The position numbers and the translations under genes are program-made. 64,000 nucleotides of DNA from Gymnopilus junonius (taxonomy: Eukaryota; Basidiomycota; Agaricomycetes; Agaricales; Galerinaceae). Of this stretch, positions 35,818 through 47,901 are shown one piece after another (within the stretch, counting starts at the first letter, position 1; every line of letters starts with the position of its first letter). The notes beneath the pieces were generated by a model. That model was not told the DNA's origin and did not search any database. It saw nothing but the letters and a program-made list of their open reading frames with translations. The stretch lies in the NCBI GenBank assembly GCA_015501075.1, contig JADNYJ010000031.1, positions 124,001 through 188,000 of the forward strand. Reading direction: 5' to 3'.

Positions 35818-36840
35818 TCAAGAGCAACGATATTGAAATTTACAAGTCGATTCTAAATTGCTTCCTGACATAAGACCCACCCCGATGATATCAAGAAGGG
35901 TACTGAAGCATGAAAATTGCTGCCCAAGTCCTGAATAAGAAATAATTTAATGCTTGAGGAAATGTACACCCACCTTTGTTCGGATCTTCCTCATTTCGCC
36001 GCTGCCACCACTCCATTAAACAGTTACTTGATGTACTGCGGGCATCAGAACATGCGAATTCGAACGTCAATCTCTCTCCCCAAGAGCAGCTGAACGAGTT
36101 ACGCCAGTCGAAGGCCGTCCCAGGAGTGACCTGGAAGATATCAACCCTGTCGCGCCGCTGAGGTGGAGCGTCTAGATGAGCAGCAATGTCAAGCTGATAA
36201 ACAAATATGGAGAACGCCTGATCATCCAAATTGTCATCGAAATCGTAACGAAGTTGCAATTCACAGCGGTCGACACCGAAATCCACATCATCAAACTGCA
36301 CGATGGTTGAAGTCTAAATCGACCAGCTGAAGAAAAAGCTCCATGAGAGAAGAAAAGAAGTACCATCAAAGTAATTTCAACCCTTTCGTCAGCGGAAGAT
36401 ATTAACTCGTTGAAATTTGTGTCTTGTTCCCTGTCCGCATCGACGTGAGCTATGAACGAGGGATAGCTTAATATCGTTCCCGGCATAAGTGGGCTAGGGG
36501 ATTGAGTTTTGCTTCCTGTCTGTGGCGGAATGAGTGGTAAAGAATAATGAAGGAGATCGAATTGCTGTCGCGTCGCTGAGAAGATGGGATCAAACAAGGA
36601 CGGATTGGAAGCAAGCAGGCAGTTTATGAAGGTGCATACGATGCAGATCGCCACTGCCCAGGCCGACATCAGGTCTGAATGAGATTCGTGCAAATTTCCA
36701 AGCTCGTTGTCGTCCGAATTCCCGCAAACATGACAGGCTTTGCTCCTGCGACTGTCGGTCTCCTGCAACGCCCATACCGATGACAGTACTTCGCGACTAT
36801 CGACCGGGATTAGAGGCTTGCTGGAGGCTTTGTTGGCCAT
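35818..36840 (-). CDS. Unknown single-pass membrane protein
   Basis: Three exons on the minus strand: 36840 to about 36364, about 36314 to 35977 and a last part ending at 35818. The start MANKASSKPLIPVD is preferred to an ATG five codons upstream. The N-terminal 50 residues are hydrophilic and contain C-H-V-C (KACHVCGN). A hydrophobic span follows (MSAWAVAICIVCTFINCLLA). The rest is probably extracytosolic or lumenal, beta-rich (STIVQFDDVDFGVDRCELQL, FSIFVYQLDIAAHLDAPP). That layout is similar to other Agaricomycete membrane proteins of unknown role; I do not recognise a named family. Splice junctions hold frame. Confidence 0.55.
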
Positions 36841-37551
36841 TCTGAGAGGACACAAGCAAGAATTTGGGGCCCATATGCTGCAGAGTGTGTCTGGAGCTCA
36901 GAAATGATGATTCGGCATAAATTTAGCTCCTCCAGATACCAGGCCAGACAAACCTGAGAAAGGTCGTCGGGTGCATCTCGGCTGGAATAAAACGATGGCA
37001 GTCTATGTTATTTTAAATTTATAAGGTTAATATTCTCCTCGACAAGAGGGTAGAAATGTGGATCATACCATAAACCCGAACCATTTTCTTCTGTTGTTTG
37101 AACCTGGCTACCACTCGTCAAAAAATACGAAATCAACCAGCATCCAGTTATTTACGTAAACTATTTTCGCACATGAAGGAGACTTTCGGGCCGTTATTTT
37201 CCCACATCAATATGTATCCGTTCATTTTCATTTTGCATTTCATTCCGCTTCGCTCACCGCACATTGTCTTTGGAACCTTCTTGACTCTTTAACTTGTTTC
37301 ACTTACCAAGGCTTGCTCGGAGGCGCACCCATCTTCAAGTACAAAATTCTAGCAATGTGTGGCCTTGGACCTCCGAAGATGATATCGATGGTGACTAATA
37401 ATGCGCTCTTGTGAGAGATTTGACTGAACTGCGCATAGACATGCGGGCAATCTTAGATCATGGGACAATACATAAACCAGCAGTTCGTGAAGGGGTTCAC
37501 GAGCCTTTACGCATTCCAATCGTTACCACCTATTCTCTCGATTGATAAGCG
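36841..37551. promoter_or_regulatory. Divergent intergenic region
   Basis: About 0.7 kb between the divergent unknown membrane protein (minus) and the proline iminopeptidase-like gene (plus). It must hold both promoters. No TATA box in a convincing position and no other gene was recognised. Confidence 0.35.
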
Positions 37552-38765
37552 ATGTCCGCAGAAACTGAGGGCAAAGTCGACTTCAAAGTCGGTTCGGAGA
37601 CCTATCAGACCTGGTACAAAACATATGGCGATATCAAGAATAGCAAGCATCGCCCTGTCGTTGTTGTTCATGGTGGCCCAGGAATGAGCCATCATTACCT
37701 CCTGTGCGTTGGATTACCCTTCAGTACTAAAATTAAGAAAGCTAACAACGAATTGGGCAGGCCACACAAAGCCATATACGAGAAACTTGGGTACGTTATC
37801 AACCTTGCTTTCTCGTAGTACAAAAACTAAATTCAATTGCCTGCAGGATCCCTGTCTTGTTCTATGACCAAATCGGCAACGGCGCATCGTCGCATTGTCC
37901 AGATGTGCCAAAAGAATTTTGGACACCCGAGTTGTTCATGGATGAACTGGACAACTTACTCAATACTCTCGGCATATCTTATGACTTTGACCTCCTTGGG
38001 CAATCATGGGGAGGTAAGCCAACAAGGTTGATATTCTCCTGGGGCTCGATATGGAACTGAATCATCGTACCTGTAGGAATGCTGGGTGCACAATACGCTG
38101 GCACCCGTTTACCGAAAGGCTTAAAGCGCCTGATCATTTCCAACTCTCCCGCTTCCGTACCGCTGATGGTGAAGGGAACCGAAATGTTGTTGAGCAAGTT
38201 CTCTCCAGACTTCGTGGAAACGGTACGCAAGCACGAAGCGGCTGGAACATACAACGACAAGGAATACCAAGATGCGACCCAAGTATTCTACAGGAAGCAT
38301 ATTTGCACCACGGATCCGTGGCCAGAAGAATTAAACGCTACGTTTGCCTGCGCAATTGCAAACCCTACGATCTATCATGCCATGTACGTCTTGATCGCAA
38401 ATGTAAAGCCTGCAACGGGTCTCCTAAAATATTGACTTGCTTCTAGGTTAGGACCATCGGAATTTAGCATTATCGGAAGTCTGAAGGATTGGTCTATAGT
38501 TGATATCCTTCACAAGATAGCCTACCCTACGCTACTTATTTCTTCTACGGAAGACGAGGTACAGGAACTTTCCGTCCGCCCTTTCTTCTTGAAGATTCCC
38601 AAGATCAAATGGGTCGAGTTTCAGAATAGTTCACATCTCCCTGCGTTTGAGGAGCCTGAAAGGTGAGTCCCTGCACCTCGGCGTGTAATGTGATACCAAC
38701 CTTGATATCTTTCTTACAGATACTTCCAGGTTCTGTTTAATTTCTTGACAGAGGTTGAGGCCTAG
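37552..38765 (+). CDS. Proline iminopeptidase-like alpha/beta hydrolase (peptidase S33)
   Basis: S33 peptidases release N-terminal proline, and related fungal members act as L-amino-acid amidases. Six exons (37552-37703, 37761-37790, 37847-38013, 38077-38383, 38447-38662, 38720-38765) give 305 residues. Seen: oxyanion motif HGGPGMSHHYLL, then FYDQIGNGASS, the nucleophile elbow G-Q-S-W-G-G (catalytic Ser) spanning exons 3-4, RLIISNSPASVPL, and at the end YPTLLISSTEDEVQ (acid region) and SSHLPAFEEPERYF (catalytic His in S-S-H). Length and triad order fit the family. Exon 2 is only 30 bases. The frame is intact throughout. No signal peptide, so cytosolic. Confidence 0.88.
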
Positions 38766-39091
38766 AAGAAGGGCGGCATGTGCTCAGTTCCATGATCAAA
38801 AGGCATTCCGTGTAATATTATTCGGCGTCGTATCTGCTGTAAAGCCTGTAATTGAAACGAGATACGCATGGCTTGTGATCTTGAGATTGAGGAAAACAAG
38901 CCACCTTGAATCTTGATCGAGTCGGAGAAACGTTCTAATTTTGGCGCTCCCCACCTCTTCACACCACTCTTACACCATCTAGCAACATTGGGACATCCTG
39001 TCAGGCGTCACTTTCCACTTCCCGCAATTAGCTAACTTCCGATTTAAATTTCAACTTCGAGTACTGACTTTGATCCGTATTCCTATTCATT

Positions 39092-39613
39092 ATGTCGACC
39101 CCCATAACGCGAGAGACTTTCATTTCTTCTGACCATGTCAAAGTCGCAGCAGCCAATCCAACCATGGTCAAGCTTTCAGCAGACGGCGAAGGCATTGAAG
39201 ACGTGCCAGTTCCTGCTAGTATCAAGGAGACGGGTATCCTTCCAGATGGCTACAGCGTCGGTGAGTGTTCGAACGAAGCTCATTGAGCACATTGCTGACG
39301 CCTGTTCCAGACTTCATCCTCGACCCAATAGTAGTGATCAAAGCGCTAGCCAAGCAAGATATCACAACAGTGGAGTAAGAATCAGCCCTGTTCTCTTCCA
39401 AAGTTTATATATGATTTTTTTTTCAGGCAACTCTCTGACTCCCTTTTGGACGATTTAAAGGAGAAGCTTAACTCACCTGAGAACTTGAAGATCGTTCCGA
39501 CGTCCATTTACGAAGAAGTAATTAGCAGTTGCTCTTTCGCTCCACCTATTTACTAACCGTATTATGCACTCCAGAAGCTAGCAATTGCTACATCCGACGA
39601 GTCGGAAGAGTAG
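39092..39613 (+). CDS. Small conserved-looking protein of unknown function
   Basis: Four exons (39092-39260, 39311-39374, 39427-39517, 39575-39613) join in frame to 120 residues. Composition is acidic, helical in the second half (IVVIKALAKQDITTVEQLSD, SLLDDLKEKLNS), with no membrane segment or signal. Ends D-E-S-E-E. The clean splicing in four places and lack of stops argue for a real gene. No named family was recognised. Confidence 0.6.
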
Positions 39614-41273
39614 TGTTTGGCCATGGTCAGACAGACGAAACTGTGTAAACGCCCTTATAGCCATGTATTACCTTTTACCAGAAGCATTTCTATTATAGTT
39701 TCACAGCACGCAATTTCTGAAGTCGAAATAACTTGTTTAGCAATGAGCTTGGAGTCGTAAAATATTGATTTCAACATTTTTTGACTGGATTACAACACAT
39801 TACTCAAGCATTACTCGTTAACGAGCTCCAGTCAGATGCAACTCGATGAGATCTTGCTGAACTCCGACAGCATGTTATCTAGATGATGGGGCGGAAGGCT
39901 ATCGATCTAAACATCTCCTGGCCAGCGCCCGGGCGCTTGATTTGCCTCAGGTTAAGCTATTCTAATTGTGGCAACTGCATTACATTGTTCAGCAATTGAT
40001 CGTTGTCCTCGAAACTTGGGTGAACCAAGCGTTTAACGAGCGTCATCTCCAGACCAGAGTTGCGTTCGCTGAGAGCCTCTTGATTTTTGGATCTCAGCTT
40101 CAATAAGCTTTAGCCTCTTGAACAAGCTTTGCTTAGCAGTAAAATAAATATCTGTAAGGCAATACCCAAGTCCCGAAGAGTTGAAGATTAATGACATGTA
40201 AGTACTTGGCGACAGGCCCTATTGGCCATCACAATCTTTTATTTAGAGGAAATTATTTAATTGATACATCATTTTTTCTAATCAGAGAGTTCCTCTGATT
40301 TATCACTTCAGAGGACCTTTTTTTATTTAACACTCGAAAAAGGGTGCCCTGCGGGCACAAAATAGATATACTCCCTAACCTCATACCTAACTGTAACCTT
40401 ATCCTTAAGCCTCACCGGTGAAAAATACGCGACCGTTTTTGGATAAATGTGTGGGAAGAGGGCGTGATACGTATATCACGCCTCTAGGATCTGATCAGAG
40501 GAATTTCAATTTAGTAACATTAGTTGATTCAACTTACATCATTGCTTCTAATCAGAGGACTTTCTAACCGAAATGCCACTATGCCAGAATCTGAGGTCGG
40601 CGAGCAATAACTTGAACGAACTGGTTGTTGCCAATTTCCATCTACGAATAGGGTAAATCTATACATTGCCTCAATCATTTTTCGTCACTGATCAGAACAC
40701 TTGTTGTAGCAACGAGCTCTCTCCGTACAGGCATCGCAGGGGCTGGGTTGTCGCTGGGGTAATAATCACTTCTATTAGATGGGTTGCACTATTCCCGCTT
40801 TGTGTGATGACTGATATCTCCGAAACGAATCCTCCTAAAGTGTGTACCCTAGTCATTATGAACCATATGAAGTCTGCCTTTAATTTTAACGGCTTCAATT
40901 ATAGGTAACTCCATATTGAAGAATCGAGATACTCGAACATTTTGCTTTGTTTTGAATCACAGCAACTCCTGACAGACCTGACAGATGGCTAATGTTACTA
41001 GTTTTCCGTTTATTTTCCAAACACTTGGAAGTAAAGAACATAGACCATTTGTCACCGAAATACCGAACGACTGTGATTCTGTACAGTCCATACGGATAGC
41101 AACCACATCGTTCAATCATCCTCTTAAAACGACTAACCCTGTGTAGGCAATTCAAATTAAACCGACTGTGGTCCTGGGTAGTAACCGAAGGATGGGCAGC
41201 ATAAATTGCCTGCAGCAATGAGTGTCCATTCTTCGGCCGGTCCCTACACAATCTCTTCTACATCATCCTTACT
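39614..41273. other. Intergenic region with short hairpins and a direct repeat
   Basis: About 1.7 kb without a gene. A 22-base direct repeat (20 of 22 identical) ending aatcagag lies at 40266-40287 and 40536-40557. Between them are hairpins: aatcagag/ctctgatt (40280-40300), gtgccc-tgc-gggcac (40347-40361) and ggcgtgata/tatcacgcc (about 40461-40482). This looks like a small non-autonomous element or its remnant; ends were not proven. Confidence 0.4.
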
Positions 41274-42134
41274 ATGCGCTGGTCGCTTATTGCTTTGCTC
41301 TTTGCTGCAACCTTCGTCGTTGAGGGTGTATTTTCTGTCCCAACCGATGTGTCGTCCTTGGAGAAGAGGGCTGGTGCCCGAAGCAGAAAACCGACAAAGC
41401 TTACTGCTGGCTCTCTGAAGAAGAGCAGCAAGACATATCGAAAAAATGCGCTCTCCGGAAAGACGTATACAAAGTCCAAAACACGGGGAAAGGTTAAATC
41501 AGTCAAAACTCCAAAGTCCCCTCCCAAGAATAAAGATGCAGGTAAGCGAAGCAGTCATACATATACTGAATGCAGTAATATAATCCTTCTTTTCAGACCA
41601 CATTCTCGAGTCTCAGACAGTAAAAAAGGCTCTGAATAAAGGCGGTTACCATACGACGAAGTATGTCAATTGCTGAGATGATTCAGATGCTTTTTCAATG
41701 CGAGCCCTTAGGCAACTTGGCTCTAAAGCCCATAAAGGCATAAAGGACGCTCTAAACCATTCGAAGAACATGGCATACGTGGACAAGGACATCAATAGGA
41801 AAGTTAGTAAAATGATAAAATTACGTGTCAACTTTTTCATCTTTCCTACAGAAGGGACAAGCGACCAAAGCTGCGCTTTCTGGGAAAAAGCCTAACGTTA
41901 GCCCCCATGTTAAAGACTATGTAAAGCGCACTTCTGCAGCCGGTAAGAGTACGGCGAAAGCAATAGACGGCGTTTTGAAGAAGGTAAGCCCAAATAACTA
42001 CTTATATAAAATAAGCCGTAGACTCAATCACCCAATAGCACGGGGTAAAGGGCGTCAGCGTTCAGAAGGAGCATCAAGGCGTGTTAAAGCATATGGGTGT
42101 CAAAAGAGAATTGGCATTGAATGACCTTGATTAA
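41274..42134 (+). CDS. Secreted lysine-rich protein with a Kex2-type site
   Basis: Five exons (41274-41541, 41597-41660, 41712-41802, 41852-41983, 42039-42134) give 216 residues. The first 21 residues are a clear signal peptide (MRWSLIALLFAATFVVEGVF), followed by a short propeptide ending S-L-E-K-R, a Kex2 cleavage site. The mature part is very basic, with repeated G-K/L-K-K patterns, SGKTYTKSK, TKAALSGKKP and KAIDGVLKKHGVKGVSV. No cysteine-rich fold. It is not a known family to me. A paralogue in inverted orientation, decayed, is found at 47902-48990. Role could be in the cell wall, antimicrobial or signalling; this is inference only. Confidence 0.7.
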
Positions 42135-43796
42135 TTTATAACTTATCATAGAAGAATCACCAGCCTAGTACATGCTTAAAGGAAGAAATTATTTCACTGA
42201 AAAAATTGTCAATGTGCTCTCAAAGCATTTTTAAATGAGGGGTGAGGTAAACCCATGCTATCCTGTATCGAGCTCCTTGCAAAAAGAGTGCCGAAGCGCC
42301 TCGATAGTCGCCTAACCTAGTGGGGATATTTATGTTCAAGCCAAAATAAGCAATTGTTGGTCTAAATTTGGCAATCAATAGACTAGGCTCAGCTAAGCAA
42401 GAAATTCCCACCCACGTGAAAGCGTGGACGTGTTTTGGTACGAGACTAATCAATAGACGTGGATTCGATAAGGCTCCGCATTTGAACTGAAACGGAATAA
42501 TGTACGTGAGCCTTGAAATAAATAATTATTTGTCTATTTACGTTCTACCCGCTGCAGAATGTGTTCCTGGCAACTCATTTCTCGAACATCCTTGCAGAAA
42601 AGAATGCCATTACCGAGACTTCATTAATTTCACCCAGTGTAAGTAGTCGTCGAAATTAACCAAATCATTTCATTATCTAACGGTTAATGCAGAGTGAATG
42701 CCGCCCTCAGTTATTGCAGCTTTATTGTTATTGACTAGTAGTGCACCCGGGAAGCGGGATCCCACTCATGCTTAAGCTACAATAAAGAAGGGCCTTATCT
42801 TCTGAAAATGCTACTTCCAACCTTTCTTCATAATCAAGAAACCTAAAGGCTCTGAAGCTTTGGAGGGTCTGAGAAGTAATATCCAGACATTTGAACTGTA
42901 GATTTTCTTGAACTTCCATTAACGGACATGTAAATTTTCTATCGATGTTCATGTTCAACTTGACAAATTCTTGATCATTCTTGACTGAACGTTCTCTATA
43001 GACACAATGAGCACGTTCAAGCCAGAGTGGGGAGTATAGATTAGTCCTTGAGCGGCCAGGCTTATGTGTGACCCTACTAAAATAGTGCCACTTCACAACG
43101 CATCGCATGACACTCGTCAAAATATCTGCTTATATTACAGCTGAAATGCATCAAAAATGAGGTTGAGAAAATGACAAGAAAATATTGTGGGACAGGACGC
43201 GAACACTGGCAGGAAATCCAAGCTCTCACCTACATACTTGTCATGGCAGGTACATCATCACCGGCAAGAGAGAAAAAGCAGTCATATGTATAAATGTATC
43301 TAAAATTTGGTCTGACTGCTACTTAGCCCAGACGCGCTCCGACGCCATGTGATGGAAGAGACTTGATGTCGGAGTCGATCTGTCTGAAAAATGTACATAA
43401 CACAGCCAAATAGCGGGAGAGTCACGTGTGTGATGTACTTGAAGTTGATCCCGTAACGCGATGTTACAGTTTTGGCAGCGCCCAATTCTTCTTCATCTTC
43501 CCATCTTCATCTTGCTTTTGTACAAGATTCTAGGATTATATCGTTGTCAGTTTCGATTTTCTGCTCGAAGCTTTATTCCTAACTGCTCATTTTACAAGGT
43601 TCATGGGATATTTGACCCAGGAAGACCAAGAAGACAGGGTTGCAACGCATTAGTCTCTCGGGGTTTACACGTCGAAGGGTCTTGTTATCTGTCCGATAAC
43701 TGCATTACCTGCGCCCCTTTGAACCCGGCTTCACCGGTCGCAGCGATTTACCAAGGACCTTTGCTTGTCAAGAGACCACACCTCGGAGACATTTCG
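42135..43796. other. Intergenic region
   Basis: About 1.7 kb between the secreted lysine-rich gene and the next plus-strand gene. Open frames such as minus 43120-42728 are without family likeness. The stretch 43461-43796 is open in the frame of the next gene and may be its leader or extra N-terminal sequence, but the ATG at 43797 is a simpler start. Confidence 0.35.
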
Positions 43797-46700
43797 ATGG
43801 CCACCCTAACAAAACCGAAGTCGATGACCCGTGCTCACTCCAGCCCACTCCTGGACTCACAAATACCATCTCCATTTCCAAGGGAACAATTGGAACACTT
43901 CTCTCGACTGGAGCTGGGGGAAACGGCGGACCTTGCACTCACAGCGAGGCATGAGCCTAACGGGCATCAGGTGGCTGCGGCAGCATCTGAGGGCGAAGAA
44001 GGGTTTTCAATAAGGATTGAACCTCCAGCGAGCTCCAACATAGTCACTCTCGTATGTTGTGCAGTCTTTTCGGTTTACTAGCTAATCTCACCTGCTTCTA
44101 GAAAGATGTTATGCCATCTATCTTCTACGTCCAGAAGTCATGTCTCATGACGCTAAACAATCTACTCTCCGGTCCAATTGGATGGCATCCGATCCTTCCA
44201 GATCGCCGGCATTCGATGCCACCTTCATCTAGTTCTGCTGTCACTTCTACTCAGGAGTTAGGTTCGTCGTCTTCAGCACTTCAGACCCTGGTTACCAATT
44301 TGCGAAACCACGAAGCCAATGGAGAAATGGTTGAAGCACGAGACACATACTCTGACTCAGACTTGCTAGGCGAGCTCAAGCTACGCATCGAAGCTTTCTC
44401 TTCCTCGCTGTCACTACGCGATGCCTCGCTCGCGAAAGCTCTGGTATCACTTTTGACAGATCTAAATTGGTTATCTGAGATTCAAGCCGATATTTCAGAT
44501 TTACCGAGTCAGAGTTTGGATGTGGAAACTTCGAGCATCTTGGACGCTCCCCCGCCCGTTGACGTGTTTGATACATTAACTCGTCAACTCAGCGACCTTC
44601 AAATAGAACGTTTATCTTCACAGGCTGCCCTCCTCGCTCCTGGTGCATCACCTTTAGTCGTCGTTGAAACAGCTCTCCTATGGTCCCGCATCGATTCCGA
44701 ACTGGAGAACGTTGTGGCCTTATGCAGGGAACGCACAGAAGTCCCTCCAAAATTTGCCCATGAATACCTCCCACCCCAATACGATGTGGCCGATTATGAT
44801 TTTGAATACCCACCAGATTATGATATGGAAGGGCGGCCATCAGTTGATGATACCAAGTCTACATCTGGTCTTACCCAACAGACAAACTCGGCCCGCCATG
44901 TCGATGAGAAGATGTGGATGGATTTCGAAGCTGTGACAATGGCTATTGATAGATTGTATATCGTTGCGCCCCAATTGCACAACCAACGGGTGGAGCTGAA
45001 GTCGACGAAGCTGGCACAAATGGAGAAGGCGAGACGAGAAGGTCAGGATGCGTCGTCGTCAACGGAGCAAACACGGAGAGCGAAAGGCAAAGAGCGGGAT
45101 GCCAGAGAATTTGAGAATCTGCTGGATCTGATTGGCAAGGCTTCTGAGAGGACGCTCAAAGATCAATCTGTCGTGTTGGATGGAAGTATGCAGAGCAGAT
45201 TTGAAAGAGCACGACGGCGGGAGTCAGCCAAGGTTCGTCCTATAGTTTATGTCTTACTACGTTGCTTTCTTCGGTCTGACTATCATTGTCAGAGGGACGC
45301 ATTTGTTGAACAGCTAGTCCGACACTCGGAAGCTGGTCGAATTCACGGTCAAGATGCTGTGTTACCAAAGTTGAAGGACCCAGAAGCTCTGTTGACGTTG
45401 CCGGAATTCATGCGGGAGCCTCTTCCTGCGTCAGAACGAATTAAGGATGACAACGCTCTCCTGACGCTTCCTGAATTCGTCAAGGAAGCTGTGCCGCAAT
45501 ATATTGCGCAAGCCAACGGGGCAGAACGTGCGCCGTCTAAAACTACGAAGGTCAAGAAAGAACGTAGTCGGAGCTTGTCTGCCCCTCCGCTAGCGTGGCT
45601 TCGATCATCATCATCAAGGCTTTCTCTGTCAAGCTCATCCAACAGTAGTTCGTCTAAAGGGAAATCCAAAGCCTCTGAAAGTCATGGTAATGTCCAGCAC
45701 AACAGTCTGCATAGATATGATATTGACATATAATCTTAAGGATTTGATGTCGTGTACGTTGCCGAAAACCACGAAAATCTACACCACACTCTCGCCTTCC
45801 TCACTGTGACTGGAGTCAAGCCTGGGACTGACTTGCAAGCCGAAGTCCTGCCGCCGTTCCTCGATAACCCAAAGGAAGGTGGAGACCATCTTGTTGTCAA
45901 AGCTGGCCCCTATTCCTCTCTGCCTCTCATGCTTCCAGCCCATGTTACTCCTGGACCTAAGGAAGTACGAGCGCAGAGCAAGCACTACGAAGTCAAGCTT
46001 ACCAACCTCCCTACCACTCCATCCTCCGATCCAAACGAACCTATATCCACGCCTCTCCTCGATGCCTCTCAGTTACAATCCATCCATCCAACGTCCTTCC
46101 TATGTGCTCATGTTCGCTTCCTTCGATTCAGTCTTCTAAAGTTGACAGTTATCGGGATTTACCTTCTGAACACTGGGAAGAACTTGTTGAAGCTTGGATG
46201 TGTCATAGCGACCAGAAGCTTCATGATCAAGTTACCAAGCATAGCAGGAGAGGTTCTGGCCCTCTACGGGTGAGGCTTTGGTTGGGGGAAGTTACATCCT
46301 TTTTGAAGAGTCGGCCATGAATCTGAACAACTTGCATTTAACTCAAGAGACTAGGGTAAGTTCCTAATTCCCTTGTCTGTCTTGCCTTTTTCTTTTTTTT
46401 TCTTTCCTTTTGTCATTTGGGACGAAAAGAAGACTGGCGTTGGCTTTCCACCGACGGCTGCCGTCGACATTGACCTGACCATCCACGTGGTCATCCAGGT
46501 TCTTAGGAATCTGATAGATTATGCTGGAGAGGACGGGCGTGGCGGACGCAGCTCTTCCAGTTGATACAACTTGTCCTAGATCAATGCATTGTCGGCTACT
46601 CTTTCAAACAACTCTCATGCCTAACAAGGTCCATTTCATGGGAGCTACGCTGGAGTACACATTTTTCAGAAATTCTGTGTTTTGCATTCCTTTTTCTTTA

Positions 46701-47468
46701 TCTCTTGTCTATTATATCTTGCGCTAACACTGTTTCTCTTCTAGCATAATGATAATTGGCAGTTGACAAGGTGCCTGTGTGGTGCTATCATTGGGCGTTG
46801 CCAAGAACGAGAGTCGGATGAAGGAACTACCACGATCTTTAGGGTTCTCAAGTATGCTGTTCGTCCTGTCAGCTTAACAGCTGAGTTCGTCTTCTTCCTT
46901 TCTCTCAAGTGACTGCCTTTTGATGCTAGTGACAGTCCTGTGAAGGTTCCGTTATCTGCCTTTATCGTTGAAGATATGACCGAGTTCGTTCAAGCACATG
47001 CATCATATCGCTTTGTCATTCAAGATGAAGAGGAGGAAAAGCCTAGAATCCTTGTGAGTGTATCTGTACCGTACCTGCCCAGACTTGTCAAGCTGACACT
47101 GTGTGATTAGATTTGGTTGTTCAAACCCAGGATTCGCCTGGCATATACTACTCCTACATCCCGTGCCATCCCGAGAAGTGCGAACATCTTGGCGGCCAAA
47201 GTTCTCTTCAAGCTCCTGAAGCCTTCAGAAACGCCACCTGATATCAAGAGGTGAAGTTTTTAATTGATCTATGTTGATCATGACAACTGACTCACCTTAC
47301 TTTAGTCTTTTGGACAGATACCCTGGCTTCCCTCAAGCAGAATACCTTTCTTACCCCATGCCGATATGTCGCCGTCTTGCGGGCTTGCTGAGGGAAAGCA
47401 ATACAGCATATCCGGAGGGCTTGAGGATGATGACTGGGCTTGAGGTTGGGTGGCTCCAACGCCGATGA
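43797..47468 (+). CDS. Coiled-coil/disordered protein continuous with a UBE3D-type E2-binding domain (frame-disrupted)
   Basis: The upstream part (from MATLTKPKSM at 43797, introns at about 44051-44101, 45233-45292 and 45686-45739) is helical/disordered, with two near-repeats ALLTLPEF and a Ser-rich run. Without a stop it leads into a HECT-like E2-binding domain (UBE3D/Ipa1 family, ubiquitin-related): LPLMLPAHV, HPTSFLCA, SCSLPSIQSSK, SYRDLPSEHWEELVEAWMCH, GSYILFEESAM, RCLCGAIIGRCQE, YRFVIQDEEEEKPRILIWLF, AAKVLFKLL and GLRMMTGLEVGWLQRR at the end. Two -1 shifts occur within about 150 bases (about 46103-46112 and 46245-46258). Without them the domain matches the family from start to end. No ATG precedes the domain independently, so I list one feature; two genes fused by annotation are also possible. 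The 46360-46740 exons are not resolved. Confidence 0.6.
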
Positions 47469-47901
47469 AGGTGATATAGATTTGTTCAGCTTGATTTTTG
47501 CTACATTTCCTCCTCAGGTCTCTATCTTTACGGGATTTGCGATGTCAGTAATGCGCTACTTGTCTCTAGATTTTTTTTCTGTGTCTACCTTCGCATTGTT
47601 TTAATAACTATAGGTCGTTCAACAGGAAGAGACGCCTTGTGCATAGTTGCATCGTTTTACAAAATCAATCATTTGATAACTTCAATATTACCGGCACATT
47701 CTTAGACCTTGACGCTACTTTATAGCTACCATATTGTCCGAACGAACACGCAACATGCACTCAAAGTACTTTCGAAGTGTGAACTGTGCCAAGAAATGGT
47801 CACCATGAAGGGAGCTTGTATTGGCATTAGCTCAGACGGTAGCAATGGTAGGAATTGGTTTGGGTAATACGACGAGCTAAGCTAATGCCGTGTTATCTAG
47901 T

